From: UBA1738 sp964388835
GTDB taxonomy: Bacteria > Bacillota > Clostridia > UBA1381
Length of the DNA: 41,390 bases
Assembly (NCBI GenBank): GCA_964388835.1
Contig: CAYMBZ010000009.1
Coordinates: 1 to 41,390, forward strand
Direction: 5' to 3'
In this document: positions 18,899 to 25,972 of the stretch, in pieces
Layout of the letters: each line of letters opens with the position of its first letter
Position numbering within the stretch: position 1 is the stretch's first letter
Notes under the pieces: model-generated
What the model saw: the letters and a program-made list of their open reading frames with translations, nothing else
Told to the model about the DNA's origin: nothing
The model's database searches: none
Position numbers and translations under genes: made by a program

Positions 18899-18945
18899 TT
18901 CCGGCATTGCTTTTGAAATCGCGGTTTCAAAAGCGATGCCGGAAT
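18898..18945 (+). other. Long intergenic stem-loop without U-tract
   Basis: A 21-bp stem (18898-18918 with 18925-18945) with a six-base loop, complementary throughout except for one G-U wobble. It begins on the last base of the stop codon of the SLH-anchored hydrolase. The arms contain the pairing cores CCGGCAT and ATGCCGG. No run of T follows on the plus strand (AAATAAATT) and none on the other strand, so it is not a classical terminator. Candidate roles are an mRNA 3'-end stabiliser or processing site separating the secreted-enzyme transcript from the permease genes. Confidence 0.8.
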
Positions 18946-18980
18946 AAATAAATTATATGAAGGTTATAGGAGATAAGACA

Positions 18981-19898
18981 ATGAAGGTTTTGCATAAAAA
19001 AGATAAAACGAAAAGAAAATTAGGCTTTCGCAATAATTTTGATGCGTGGATTCTGATGCTGCCGATGGTGGTAATACTCTATCTGTTTGTTTGGCGTCCG
19101 ACGGTAATGGGCGGAGTGTGGTCATTTTTCAACATGAAAGGCTACACCGCCGGGGATTTCTGCGGTATTGATAATTACCGCAAGGTACTTATGCATACGC
19201 AGTTTTTGCCGATACTTTGGAATACGGTAATGTATGTATTTTGGTCATTGATTATAGGCTTTTTGCCGCCACTTTTTATAGCGATTATGATAAATGAAAT
19301 CGTTCATTTCAAAAACGGATTTCGCGTACTTATTTACATTCCGGCAGTGATTCCGGGAATTGCCGCTATGCTTATGTGGTATTTCATATATTACCCGGAT
19401 CAAACAGGACTTTTGAATATGATATTGGCAAAAATGGGGCAATCGCCTTATCAGTGGCTCAACAATCCGCATTTTGCAATTATCGGAATTGTCATATACA
19501 TGACGTGGAAGGGCTTCCCAGCGACAATGCTTTTGTATTACGCATCTGTTCAGGGTGTATCGGTGGAGCTTTATGAGGCGGCAATCATAGACGGAGCAGG
19601 ACCGTTTAAACGGCTTTGGCACATAACCCGTCCTGCCATGGAGGGATTGCTTCTGCTCAATTTGGTACGACAGATTATAAATGTGTTCCAGGTTATGGAA
19701 CAGCCCCTTGCCATGACGGGCGGAGGACCTAACGGCGCATCGACATCGCTGTCATACCAGCTGTATCAATACGGCTTTAACAGCGGCGGAAACGGAACCG
19801 GTCAGGCAATGGCACTTGGTGTTATCATATTTATGATTTTGATTGTATTTACAATTTTCTACTTCTGGCTGAACCGTAAGGTCGAGGAAAGATACTAA
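18981..19898 (+). CDS. Sugar ABC transporter permease (MalF/UgpA type)
   Basis: 305 residues, one of the two membrane subunits of a carbohydrate importer. A short basic N-terminus is followed by about six hydrophobic segments, the first around W-I-L-M-L-P-M-V-V-I-L-Y-L-F. The cytoplasmic EAA loop that docks on the ATPase is clear (Y-E-A-A-I-I-D-G-A-G, then T-R-P-A-M). The ATG at 18981 was chosen because TAGGAGAT lies 7-14 bases upstream; the in-frame ATG at 18957 has no SD. It is followed 13 bases later by its partner permease. The cognate binding protein is probably the lipoprotein at 5390-6796. No ATPase gene is near, as is usual in Firmicutes using a shared MsmX-type ATPase. Confidence 0.93.
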   Translation: MKVLHKKDKTKRKLGFRNNFDAWILMLPMVVILYLFVWRPTVMGGVWSFFNMKGYTAGDFCGIDNYRKVLMHTQFLPILWNTVMYVFWSLIIGFLPPLFIAIMINEIVHFKNGFRVLIYIPAVIPGIAAMLMWYFIYYPDQTGLLNMILAKMGQSPYQWLNNPHFAIIGIVIYMTWKGFPATMLLYYASVQGVSVELYEAAIIDGAGPFKRLWHITRPAMEGLLLLNLVRQIINVFQVMEQPLAMTGGGPNGASTSLSYQLYQYGFNSGGNGTGQAMALGVIIFMILIVFTIFYFWLNRKVEERY

Positions 19899-19911
19899 GG
19901 AGGAACGAAAC

Positions 19912-20823
19912 ATGAAAAAATTTGACAATAAACAAACAGGCGTGCTCAGCTCCTCCGATTTAAAGACTTCAAGCGGAAAAACTCTTTATTGGGCGTTTTT
20001 TGCTGTGCTTATAATCGTTTCTATGATTTCGGTAATCCCGGCAATCTGGACGGTTTTGACGGCTTTTAAGGATACAAAGGAGATATATGCATCCTTTAGC
20101 TTTTTTCCTCAGGATATGTCTTGGAACAGGATTGTGACAAGACTCGGTGAATCATGGAGCTATTTACAGCTCGGAGATTCTATAATAAACACAATTGTGC
20201 TTTCACTGGGTAACTGGGCGGTAAGAATTGTGGTGTGCGGCTTCGGTGGATATGTGCTGTCTAAACTCAAGCCGTCGGGCTCAAAGCTGGTATTTACTCT
20301 GGTTGTTTGGACTATGATGATGCCGAGCCAAATCAGAATGGTACCAAACTATATTTCGTGGTTGCATTTTCCGTTTGCTGCAGATAACGGAATTGGTGTA
20401 AGTCTTTTGGATACCTATTGGCCGATGTGGCTCAATGCCGGTGCCGATACATTTTCGGTATTGCTTTTCAAAAATGCGTTCGATGCACTTTCGCAAGCAT
20501 ACGTAGAGGCGGCTAAGATAGACGGATGTAATAATTTCGGTGTGTTTTTCCGCATAATGCTCCCGCTTGCTATGCCGATTATCATTTATGAATCAATCGG
20601 TGTTTTAAGCGGAGCTTGGTCGGATTTCTTCACACCGCTGTTGGTACTTGACAAGAACCCTGTGGTTCCGCTTCAAATTTACAGATTGCGCTCGGATACT
20701 CAGGTGCAAATGAATACCTACTTTATGGGCTTGGTATTTGCAAGTATTCCGCCTTTCTTAATCTTTGTTTTGTTCCAAAAAAGAATTTTGGGCGGCGTAA
20801 ACATCGGCGGAGTAAAGGGATAA
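19912..20823 (+). CDS. Sugar ABC transporter permease (MalG/UgpE type)
   Basis: 303 residues, the second membrane subunit of the importer. It has about six transmembrane segments (first around W-A-F-F-A-V-L-I-I-V-S-M-I-S-V-I-P) and the EAA motif V-E-A-A-K-I-D-G-C-N followed by L-P-L-A-M-P. A perfect AAGGAGGA precedes the ATG. The C-terminus (F-V-L-F-Q-K-R-I-L-G-G-V-N-I-G-G-V-K-G) is typical of this subfamily. It lies 13 bases after its partner and 32 bases before the GH43-type gene, so the three are almost certainly one transcript. Confidence 0.94.
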   Translation: MKKFDNKQTGVLSSSDLKTSSGKTLYWAFFAVLIIVSMISVIPAIWTVLTAFKDTKEIYASFSFFPQDMSWNRIVTRLGESWSYLQLGDSIINTIVLSLGNWAVRIVVCGFGGYVLSKLKPSGSKLVFTLVVWTMMMPSQIRMVPNYISWLHFPFAADNGIGVSLLDTYWPMWLNAGADTFSVLLFKNAFDALSQAYVEAAKIDGCNNFGVFFRIMLPLAMPIIIYESIGVLSGAWSDFFTPLLVLDKNPVVPLQIYRLRSDTQVQMNTYFMGLVFASIPPFLIFVLFQKRILGGVNIGGVKG

Positions 20824-20855
20824 TGATAAGTTAGATGAGGTAAGGACGTAATCAA

Positions 20856-21935
20856 ATGGAAAAATACAGTAGCTTTATGCCGGGTAAAATATGGCTTGAC
20901 ACAAACGGTAACAGAATACAGGCTCACGGAGGCTCTGTACTTTACATAGACGGGACATATTATTTTTACGGCGAGAACAAAGAAAAAACAGACGGAAAAA
21001 ACGGAATATGGCATTGGGGCGTAAGATGTTACAGCTCAAAGGATTTGTATAACTGGACGGATTTGGGCGTAATAATACCGCCGGATTTGGATAACGAAAG
21101 TTCTCCCCTTCATCCAAGCGTGTGTATGGACAGACCCCACATCATTTTCAATAAGCTGACGGGAAAATTTGTCTGCTGGCTGAAAATAATGAACAAGGAC
21201 GAAACGCAGTGCGAGACGGTTTTGACGGCCGAGAAGATAACGGGACCGTATACCGTTGTGAAAAAAGGTCTGAGACCTCTTGGGATGAGTGCCGGGGACT
21301 TTGATTTGGTTGTAGCTCCCGACGGAAAAGGGTACTACTATTTTGAGAGGGTTCACAGTGAAACGATATGTGCGGATTTGACGGATGATTATACCGATGT
21401 TACCGGATTTTACAGCACGCATTTTCCGCACGTACACCCGCCGTATGTAAGAGAGGCAACGGCTCACTTTACATACAATAATAAACAGTATCTCATCACA
21501 TCGGGTACAACGGGGTATCTTCCGAACCCCTCCGAGGTTGCGGTGGCAGACACTTTCCATGGCCCGTTCAGGGTTTTGGGAAATCCGCATGTAAATGATA
21601 AAACAGGCACCTCTTTCCATTCTCAGATATCCTCTGTTTTTAAGGTGGAGGGAAAGAAAAATCTTTACATTGCATGTGCGGACAGATGGCTGCCGGAATA
21701 TATGGATTTGCCGTATGAAGAGTATGCCGAGATGTATCACATGCTTTATTCGCCGACGGATGAGAAAAAAGATTTGTCGGGAGTTTGCGATAAATACAAA
21801 AAAGTGGTGGAAAATACTTCAATAGCGGATTATGTATGGCTTCCGCTGAGATTTGAACCGCCTACGGCAGAAAATCCCGACGGAATGGTTTATATCGATT
21901 GGCTGGACGAATGGAAGTGGGAAGATTGGGAATAG
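20856..21935 (+). CDS. Cytosolic family 43-type glycoside hydrolase (exo-1,3-galactanase-like subgroup)
   Basis: 359 residues with no signal peptide, so it probably acts on imported oligosaccharides. The five-bladed propeller pattern of GH43 is visible: W-L-D-T-N-G-N-R-I-Q-A-H-G-G-S then D-G-T-Y-Y-F-Y-G-E, later D92 in M-D-R-P-H and E200 in V-R-E-A-T-A-H-F (likely pKa modulator and catalytic acid). The first-blade Asp that serves as base in most GH43 enzymes is replaced by a Q-A-H-G-G segment, as in the subgroup that includes exo-beta-1,3-galactanases. The specificity guess rests only on that resemblance. A GAGGTAAGGA-type SD precedes the ATG. It ends the polysaccharide locus and is followed by a terminator. 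Confidence 0.82.
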   Translation: MEKYSSFMPGKIWLDTNGNRIQAHGGSVLYIDGTYYFYGENKEKTDGKNGIWHWGVRCYSSKDLYNWTDLGVIIPPDLDNESSPLHPSVCMDRPHIIFNKLTGKFVCWLKIMNKDETQCETVLTAEKITGPYTVVKKGLRPLGMSAGDFDLVVAPDGKGYYYFERVHSETICADLTDDYTDVTGFYSTHFPHVHPPYVREATAHFTYNNKQYLITSGTTGYLPNPSEVAVADTFHGPFRVLGNPHVNDKTGTSFHSQISSVFKVEGKKNLYIACADRWLPEYMDLPYEEYAEMYHMLYSPTDEKKDLSGVCDKYKKVVENTSIADYVWLPLRFEPPTAENPDGMVYIDWLDEWKWEDWE

Positions 21936-21945
21936 GACAAATTAC

Positions 21946-21975
21946 AAGGTGAGGAAAAATTTCCTCGCCTTTTTT
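21946..21975 (+). terminator. Rho-independent terminator of the polysaccharide locus
   Basis: Stem AGGTGAGGAAA (21947-21957) pairs with TTTCCTCGCCT (21960-21970), with one G-U pair, and runs into a T6 tract (21970-21975). It lies 10 bases after the GH43-type stop and between convergent genes. On the minus strand the downstream T-run is weak, so it mainly ends the plus-strand transcript. Confidence 0.9.
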
Positions 21976-22012
21976 CATGCTTTGGAACTGTAATGGCGGA
22001 TTTATTCAGCGC

Positions 22013-22591
22013 TTATTGATATTTAAAGCGAAGCTTTTGTATCTCCTCAACAAGCTTAAAACGAAAATTCACATCCCCGCTTTTGATGATTGTCTGCAAT
22101 GCTTCATGGCTAAGATTATTTTCCAAAGCTTTCATGCCACTTTCGCTGAGTTCGCCGATGGCTTCCTCGGTAAAACATAGCGGCGGATATGCCACACACC
22201 ACCAATTTGCACCGCCGCCGTTGCCGAGAGTTATTTTTATGCAAGTATATTCTCCCTCGGGAAGTTGCAGATTTTTATAGCTTTTTTGCGGAACGTAGCA
22301 CCTTTCAACAGAGGCGGATGCAGAGTAGTCCGCACCCAATAGTCTAAGTGAACGATTTGCGGCGGAGGTGATATCATGGAGGGTTGATTCTTCATTTATT
22401 AAATTCAACACATCATTTCGGACAGTCTGTTTTATACTGCGGTCAACGGAAGAGTTGCTGTTTGGGATTATGTGCATGCGCAAGAGGTTACAACTTAAAT
22501 CATTTTGTATTTGAACGGCATACGCAAAGGACAGCGCGAAACAGGAGAAAATAACAATGGTAAAAAGGGAGAGTTTTTTTATAATAACCAT
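22013..22591 (-). CDS. spoIIR: Stage II sporulation protein R
   Basis: 192 residues. SpoIIR is the signal secreted by the forespore that triggers SpoIIGA to process pro-sigma-E in the mother cell. The N-terminal hydrophobic export segment (K-K-L-S-L-F-T-I-V-I-F-S-C-F-A-L) is followed by the family hallmarks L-L-R-M-H-I-I-P-N-S-N-S and G-G-A-N-W-W-C-V-A-Y-P-P-L-C-F. The ATG at 22591 is the only normal start upstream of the export segment, but the SD-like AAAGGA (22597-22592) directly abuts it. An ATT codon at 22585 would be better spaced, so initiation may be inefficient or non-standard. It is divergent from sleB-ypeB and lies behind a sigma-F-like promoter. Confidence 0.93.
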   Translation of the reverse strand: MVIIKKLSLFTIVIFSCFALSFAYAVQIQNDLSCNLLRMHIIPNSNSSVDRSIKQTVRNDVLNLINEESTLHDITSAANRSLRLLGADYSASASVERCYVPQKSYKNLQLPEGEYTCIKITLGNGGGANWWCVAYPPLCFTEEAIGELSESGMKALENNLSHEALQTIIKSGDVNFRFKLVEEIQKLRFKYQ

Positions 22592-22616
22592 TCCTTTCTT
22601 AAATTAGTGTCGGTTA

Positions 22617-22646
22617 CATTGTGGACACAAAAGAAAAAAATTATAC
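22617..22646 (-). promoter_or_regulatory. Sigma-F-like promoter for spoIIR
   Basis: On the minus strand GTATA (22646-22642) is followed after exactly 15 bases by GTCCACAATG (22626-22617). The known sigma-F consensus is GYATA-N15-GGNNANAWTR; this matches all five -35 positions and all but one specified -10 position (T for the second G). Transcription would start near 22610, about 20 bases before the spoIIR start. spoIIR is sigma-F dependent in Bacillus, so position and logic agree. Confidence 0.75.
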
Positions 22647-22704
22647 ATATAAAGAAATTTTTAGGGAAAGCTACATGCAGAAAATCAAAAAAGAGGTGAT
22701 TGTA

Positions 22705-23169
22705 ATGAAACAGATAAAAATTTACGCGTCAATCGCTTTGGCGGCAGGCTTGATATTGACAAGTGCCGCCGTTATTATCCCGCGTTTTGCGGCGGCACAG
22801 ACTCAGCGCTCGGAAGGTGATATTCAGCTTTTGGCAAGGGCGGTAAACGGCGAGGCGCGAGGTGAGGTATATGAGGGGCAGGTGGCGGTTGCGGCGGTTA
22901 TCTTAAATCGAGTAAAGCACCCGTCATTCCCCAACACAATCTCAGGTGTGATTTACCAGCCCGGAGCGTTTACTGCGGTATCGGACGGGCAGATAAATGT
23001 GCCGATTGCGGAGAATTCAACAGTTTACAAGGCTTGCCAAGATGCGTTGAACGGCTGGGATCCAACATATGGCGCGATTTATTATTTCAATCCGGATACT
23101 GCAACGAATAAGTGGATATGGTCAAGACCACTGATAATTCAAATAGGCAAGCATCGTTTTTGCAAGTAG
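22705..23169 (+). CDS. sleB: Spore cortex-lytic enzyme SleB-type hydrolase
   Basis: 154 residues, a lytic transglycosylase-like hydrolase that degrades spore cortex at germination. An N-terminal hydrophobic export segment (about 5-31) leads straight into the Hydrolase_2 catalytic domain. E50 in A-V-N-G-E-A-R-G-E is the expected catalytic Glu, and V-A-V-A-A-V-I-L-N-R-V plus the end I-G-K-H-R-F-C-K are family signatures. The ATG at 22705 is used because AGAGGTGAT (22692-22700) precedes it; the in-frame GTG at 22621 has no SD. Unlike Bacillus SleB, no peptidoglycan-binding domain is present. The partner gene ypeB follows after 8 bases. Confidence 0.9.
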   Translation: MKQIKIYASIALAAGLILTSAAVIIPRFAAAQTQRSEGDIQLLARAVNGEARGEVYEGQVAVAAVILNRVKHPSFPNTISGVIYQPGAFTAVSDGQINVPIAENSTVYKACQDALNGWDPTYGAIYYFNPDTATNKWIWSRPLIIQIGKHRFCK

Positions 23170-23177
23170 GAGGAAAT

Positions 23178-24509
23178 ATGGAGAAAAGAAAAATTTATTG
23201 GGCGGGTGCCGTGATATTGGTTGTTCTCGGCGTTTTCGGGATTTACGAATATTACAGCGCTTGTGCGTATCGCAGAAGTTTGGAGGACACATATAACCGT
23301 GCGTTTTTTGAATTGACGGGTTATGTGGATGATATAGACACGCTTTTGGCAAAGGGCATGCTGGCAACCTCCGCGGGGGAAATGTCCTCCATTTCACAGG
23401 AGCTTTCGGTACAGGCATCTGCCGCAAAGGCATGCCTTGCACAATTGCCGATAACCGAGGTGCAATTGGATAAAACCGAAAAATTTTTGTCACAGGTAGG
23501 AGATTATACCTATACATTGAGCCAAAGTCTTATCGATAAAAAGACAATAAGCGAGGAGGAGTACGAAAATCTGACTTCCCTCGGGAAGTATGCGACATCG
23601 CTTAACAGTGCTCTCGGAGATGTTTCAAAGAGAGTATTTGACGGTGAGCTTAAATTCGGGGAAAACGCGAATGTTTCGCTGATAAAAACGGTTCATGCGG
23701 AATCCTCCGAACCATTTTCCGATATAGAAAAGGAATTTGGTGAATATCCCTCTTTGATTTATGATGGGCCGTTTTCGGAGCACATAGAGAATATGAAGCC
23801 GAAACTGACAGAAAATGCACGTGAAATAACCAAAGATGAAGCCACGACAAAGGCAGCGGAAATCTGCGGCGTGAGGAAAGAAAAAACGGAATATGCGGGA
23901 GAAAGCGAAAATTCCCATATGAATTCATACATTTTCCATGTTGCAAAAAGAGGCTCCGAAATATCGGTAGGAATTACAAAAAAAGGCGGATACGTTGTCT
24001 ATTTTTTGAATAACCGCCGAGTACGTGCGGAAAAGCTGTCGGTTGAAGATGCAATCTTAAAGGCACGGAAATATCTTGAAAAGCAAGGTTTTGAAAATAT
24101 GAAAAACAGCTATTACGAAAAGTCAAATGGTGTAGCGACGGTGAATTTTGCCTACAAGCAGAATAATGTTATATGTTACAGCGACCTGATAAAGGTGAAA
24201 GTCGCATTGGATGACGGCGAAATTGTCGGCATGGAGGCAAACGGGTATATTATGAATCACTGCACACGTGATATAAGGACTCCGGCTTTGACAAAGCAGG
24301 ATGCGCGAAATAAAATAAGCCGACGACTCAGCGTTGACAGCGTAAATATTGCGCTTATTCCGAAAGATTCCAAGAAAGAGGTGCTTTGTTATGAATTTAA
24401 AGGCACTGCCGAGGGCAAAAATTTTCTTGTATATATAAATGCGGAAACGGGCAGGGAAGAGGATATACAAATTCTGGTTGAATCACCCGACGGAATTTTG
24501 ACAATTTAA
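23178..24509 (+). CDS. ypeB: Germination protein YpeB
   Basis: 443 residues. YpeB is required for SleB to be stably deposited in the spore. An N-terminal membrane anchor (about 6-26, W-A-G-A-V-I-L-V-V-L-G-V-F-G-I) is followed by a helical region (30-165) and then PepSY-type repeats in the C-terminal half, each opening with a T-K-D-E-A-T-T-K-A-A or S-V-E-D-A-I-L-K-A helix. The ATG at 23178 has AGGAGGA directly upstream; a longer in-frame reading from 23112 overlaps sleB and is rejected. The sleB-ypeB order is conserved in spore formers. Confidence 0.93.
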   Translation: MEKRKIYWAGAVILVVLGVFGIYEYYSACAYRRSLEDTYNRAFFELTGYVDDIDTLLAKGMLATSAGEMSSISQELSVQASAAKACLAQLPITEVQLDKTEKFLSQVGDYTYTLSQSLIDKKTISEEEYENLTSLGKYATSLNSALGDVSKRVFDGELKFGENANVSLIKTVHAESSEPFSDIEKEFGEYPSLIYDGPFSEHIENMKPKLTENAREITKDEATTKAAEICGVRKEKTEYAGESENSHMNSYIFHVAKRGSEISVGITKKGGYVVYFLNNRRVRAEKLSVEDAILKARKYLEKQGFENMKNSYYEKSNGVATVNFAYKQNNVICYSDLIKVKVALDDGEIVGMEANGYIMNHCTRDIRTPALTKQDARNKISRRLSVDSVNIALIPKDSKKEVLCYEFKGTAEGKNFLVYINAETGREEDIQILVESPDGILTI

Positions 24510-24560
24510 TAAAGCAATTTGATTTTACGCTTTTTAAAAGAGGATGTGAATGCGATGTGC

Positions 24561-24580
24561 CGAAAACCGGAATATCCGGC
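24561..24580 (-). terminator. Weak hairpin after the AraC-type regulator gene
   Basis: On the minus strand CCGGA-TAT-TCCGG is followed by only four T bases and a second GC-rich patch. It sits just past the regulator's stop, so it may end that transcript, but the U-tract is poor. No other terminator was seen between ypeB and this convergent gene. Confidence 0.3.
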
Positions 24581-24592
24581 GGCTCAAAACCG

Positions 24593-25360
24593 TTACAGCC
24601 TCTTTTTCTGTTGCTCCGCGCCTTGTCCTTTGAGTGCATGGAGCAGTGCGGAGGAGTCGGAATACCCGACGTAATCCGCGGCGGCGGAAAGGCTTACGCC
24701 GTTATCCAAAAGGGAACGGGCGGTTTTTAAACGTGTATTTTTTAGCCATGCATAGGGCGTTACGCACATGGATTTTGAAAAACGGCGTATAAACGCATCA
24801 TCTGTCATAAAATATCGTTTTGCAAGCTCACCTACCGAAAGGGGTGAGGAGAGATTTTCAAGCATGTATTCAAGCGCATCTATTACTATTTCGTCATTTA
24901 CCGGGGAAAAACCGCTTGCCGCGGCGATTTTGAACGCAAGAAATTTTACGGCGGAAAAACAGAGCCCGGTAAGTTCGTCCGACATATCGGAGTAATTGAG
25001 GCTGCCATTTTCCGAAAGCTCTGCGCCCTTTAAAAAAATTGCGCAGGCGGCTTCTGACATTTCATCGCCAATCGGATTTAAGGTAAGCGGTCTGTCTGCG
25101 GTTATGGGCGGAATGAATTCAAAGTCCGCATATGAGTGCATAAGCGGATTTGCGGGGTCACCTTTAGGGAAAATCTTCGCGGTGTACGGTAGAAAATAAA
25201 GGGTATCCGAAATAAAGGCGTGCTCTCTTCCGCCATGTGTGTAGGTTCCGCTTCCTCCGTGTATGTAGTACAAGCGATTAAGGTTTTTTGAATTTTTATA
25301 GTTCCAATTATCGCCGACAGCAGTCTTGCCAAACTTGTAAACTCTCCCAATATCTGACAC
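24593..25360 (-). CDS. AraC-family transcriptional regulator, probably of fucose genes
   Basis: 255 residues. The N-terminal 150 residues form a cupin-like sensing domain (V-Y-K-F-G-K..., then Y-Y-I-H-G-G-S-G-T-Y). The C-terminal ~100 residues are the double helix-turn-helix of AraC proteins (S-V-G-E-L-A-K-R-Y-F-M-T-D-D-A-F-I-R-R-F, then A-A-D-Y-V-G-Y-S-D-S-S-A-L). The GTG at 25360 is favoured over the open frame back to a TTG at 25393 because GGAGGTGA (25375-25368) is positioned for it. It is divergent from fucU-fucI, and AraC proteins often control the neighbouring sugar genes, so fucose or a related sugar is the likely effector; this is inferred from position. Confidence 0.85.
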   Translation of the reverse strand: MSDIGRVYKFGKTAVGDNWNYKNSKNLNRLYYIHGGSGTYTHGGREHAFISDTLYFLPYTAKIFPKGDPANPLMHSYADFEFIPPITADRPLTLNPIGDEMSEAACAIFLKGAELSENGSLNYSDMSDELTGLCFSAVKFLAFKIAAASGFSPVNDEIVIDALEYMLENLSSPLSVGELAKRYFMTDDAFIRRFSKSMCVTPYAWLKNTRLKTARSLLDNGVSLSAAADYVGYSDSSALLHALKGQGAEQQKKRL

Positions 25361-25413
25361 GGGTGTGTCACCTCCAAAGTCGATTTTAAACAATATTAAG
25401 CCGATTTATAACA

Positions 25414-25441
25414 TTGAAATCCATAGCCTGTATGATACAAT
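25414..25441 (+). promoter_or_regulatory. Candidate promoter for fucU-fucI with overlapping palindrome
   Basis: TTGAAA (25414-25419), a 16-base spacer and TACAAT (25436-25441) with an upstream TG resemble a sigma-A promoter with an extended -10. The palindrome TGTATGATACA (25429-25439) overlaps the -10, as an operator would. Confidence 0.5.
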
Positions 25442-25471
25442 GAAATCAGTATAAGATGATTGTATAACAAC

Positions 25472-25483
25472 CATTTTAAAATG
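25472..25483. promoter_or_regulatory. 12-bp perfect palindrome upstream of fucU
   Basis: CATTTTAAAATG is a perfect palindrome between the candidate fucU promoter and the SD. It could be an operator, but its A/T richness makes chance occurrence reasonable. Confidence 0.3.
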
Positions 25484-25521
25484 TCAAGAAATATATGAGT
25501 ACATTTTTGGAGGATAAAAAA

Positions 25522-25944
25522 ATGCTGAAAGGAATACCGAAAATCATACCTCCGGAGCTTCTTAAAATTTTGTGTGAAATGGGGCACGGAGACGAGATGG
25601 TGATTGCGGACGGAAACTTTCCGGCGTCGTCGATGGGCAAGCGTGTTGTATATTTGAGCGGCAATAATGCATGTGAGGTGTTAGAGGCGGTGCTGGAGCT
25701 TTTGCCGCTTGATACATACGAAAAACCGATATATCTTATGGAGGTTATGCCGGGAGATAATGTAAAAACGCCGATATGGGATGAGTACAAAAATATCTGC
25801 GAAAAGTACACAGATGAAGATTTTGAGCATATTGAGCGATTTGCGTTTTATGAAAGAGCAAAGGATGCTTATGCGGTGATTGCCACAGGGGAGAGTGCAC
25901 TGTATGCAAACATACTGCTTAAAAAAGGAGTTATAACCGGCTGA
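25522..25944 (+). CDS. fucU: L-fucose mutarotase
   Basis: 140 residues, the usual length for FucU of the RbsD/FucU family, which interconverts alpha- and beta-L-fucose so the isomerase receives its preferred anomer. Close resemblance to E. coli FucU as I recall it: I-P-P-E-L-L-K-I-L-C-E-M-G-H-G-D-E near the start (His/Asp active-site region) and F-A-F-Y-E-R-A-K-D-A-Y-A with N-I-L-L-K-K-G-V at the end. The ATG at 25522 has TGGAGGA (25508-25514); an in-frame ATG at 25495 has none. The fucI gene follows after 28 bases with its own perfect SD. Confidence 0.93.
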   Translation: MLKGIPKIIPPELLKILCEMGHGDEMVIADGNFPASSMGKRVVYLSGNNACEVLEAVLELLPLDTYEKPIYLMEVMPGDNVKTPIWDEYKNICEKYTDEDFEHIERFAFYERAKDAYAVIATGESALYANILLKKGVITG

Positions 25945-25972
25945 TGCCGGCGAAAATAAAGGAGGAAAAAGC

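Noticed and set aside
22621..22704. Sigma-G promoter before sleB
   Set aside because: CATATAA near 22646 resembles a -10 but no matching -35 lies at 17-18 bases; not supported.
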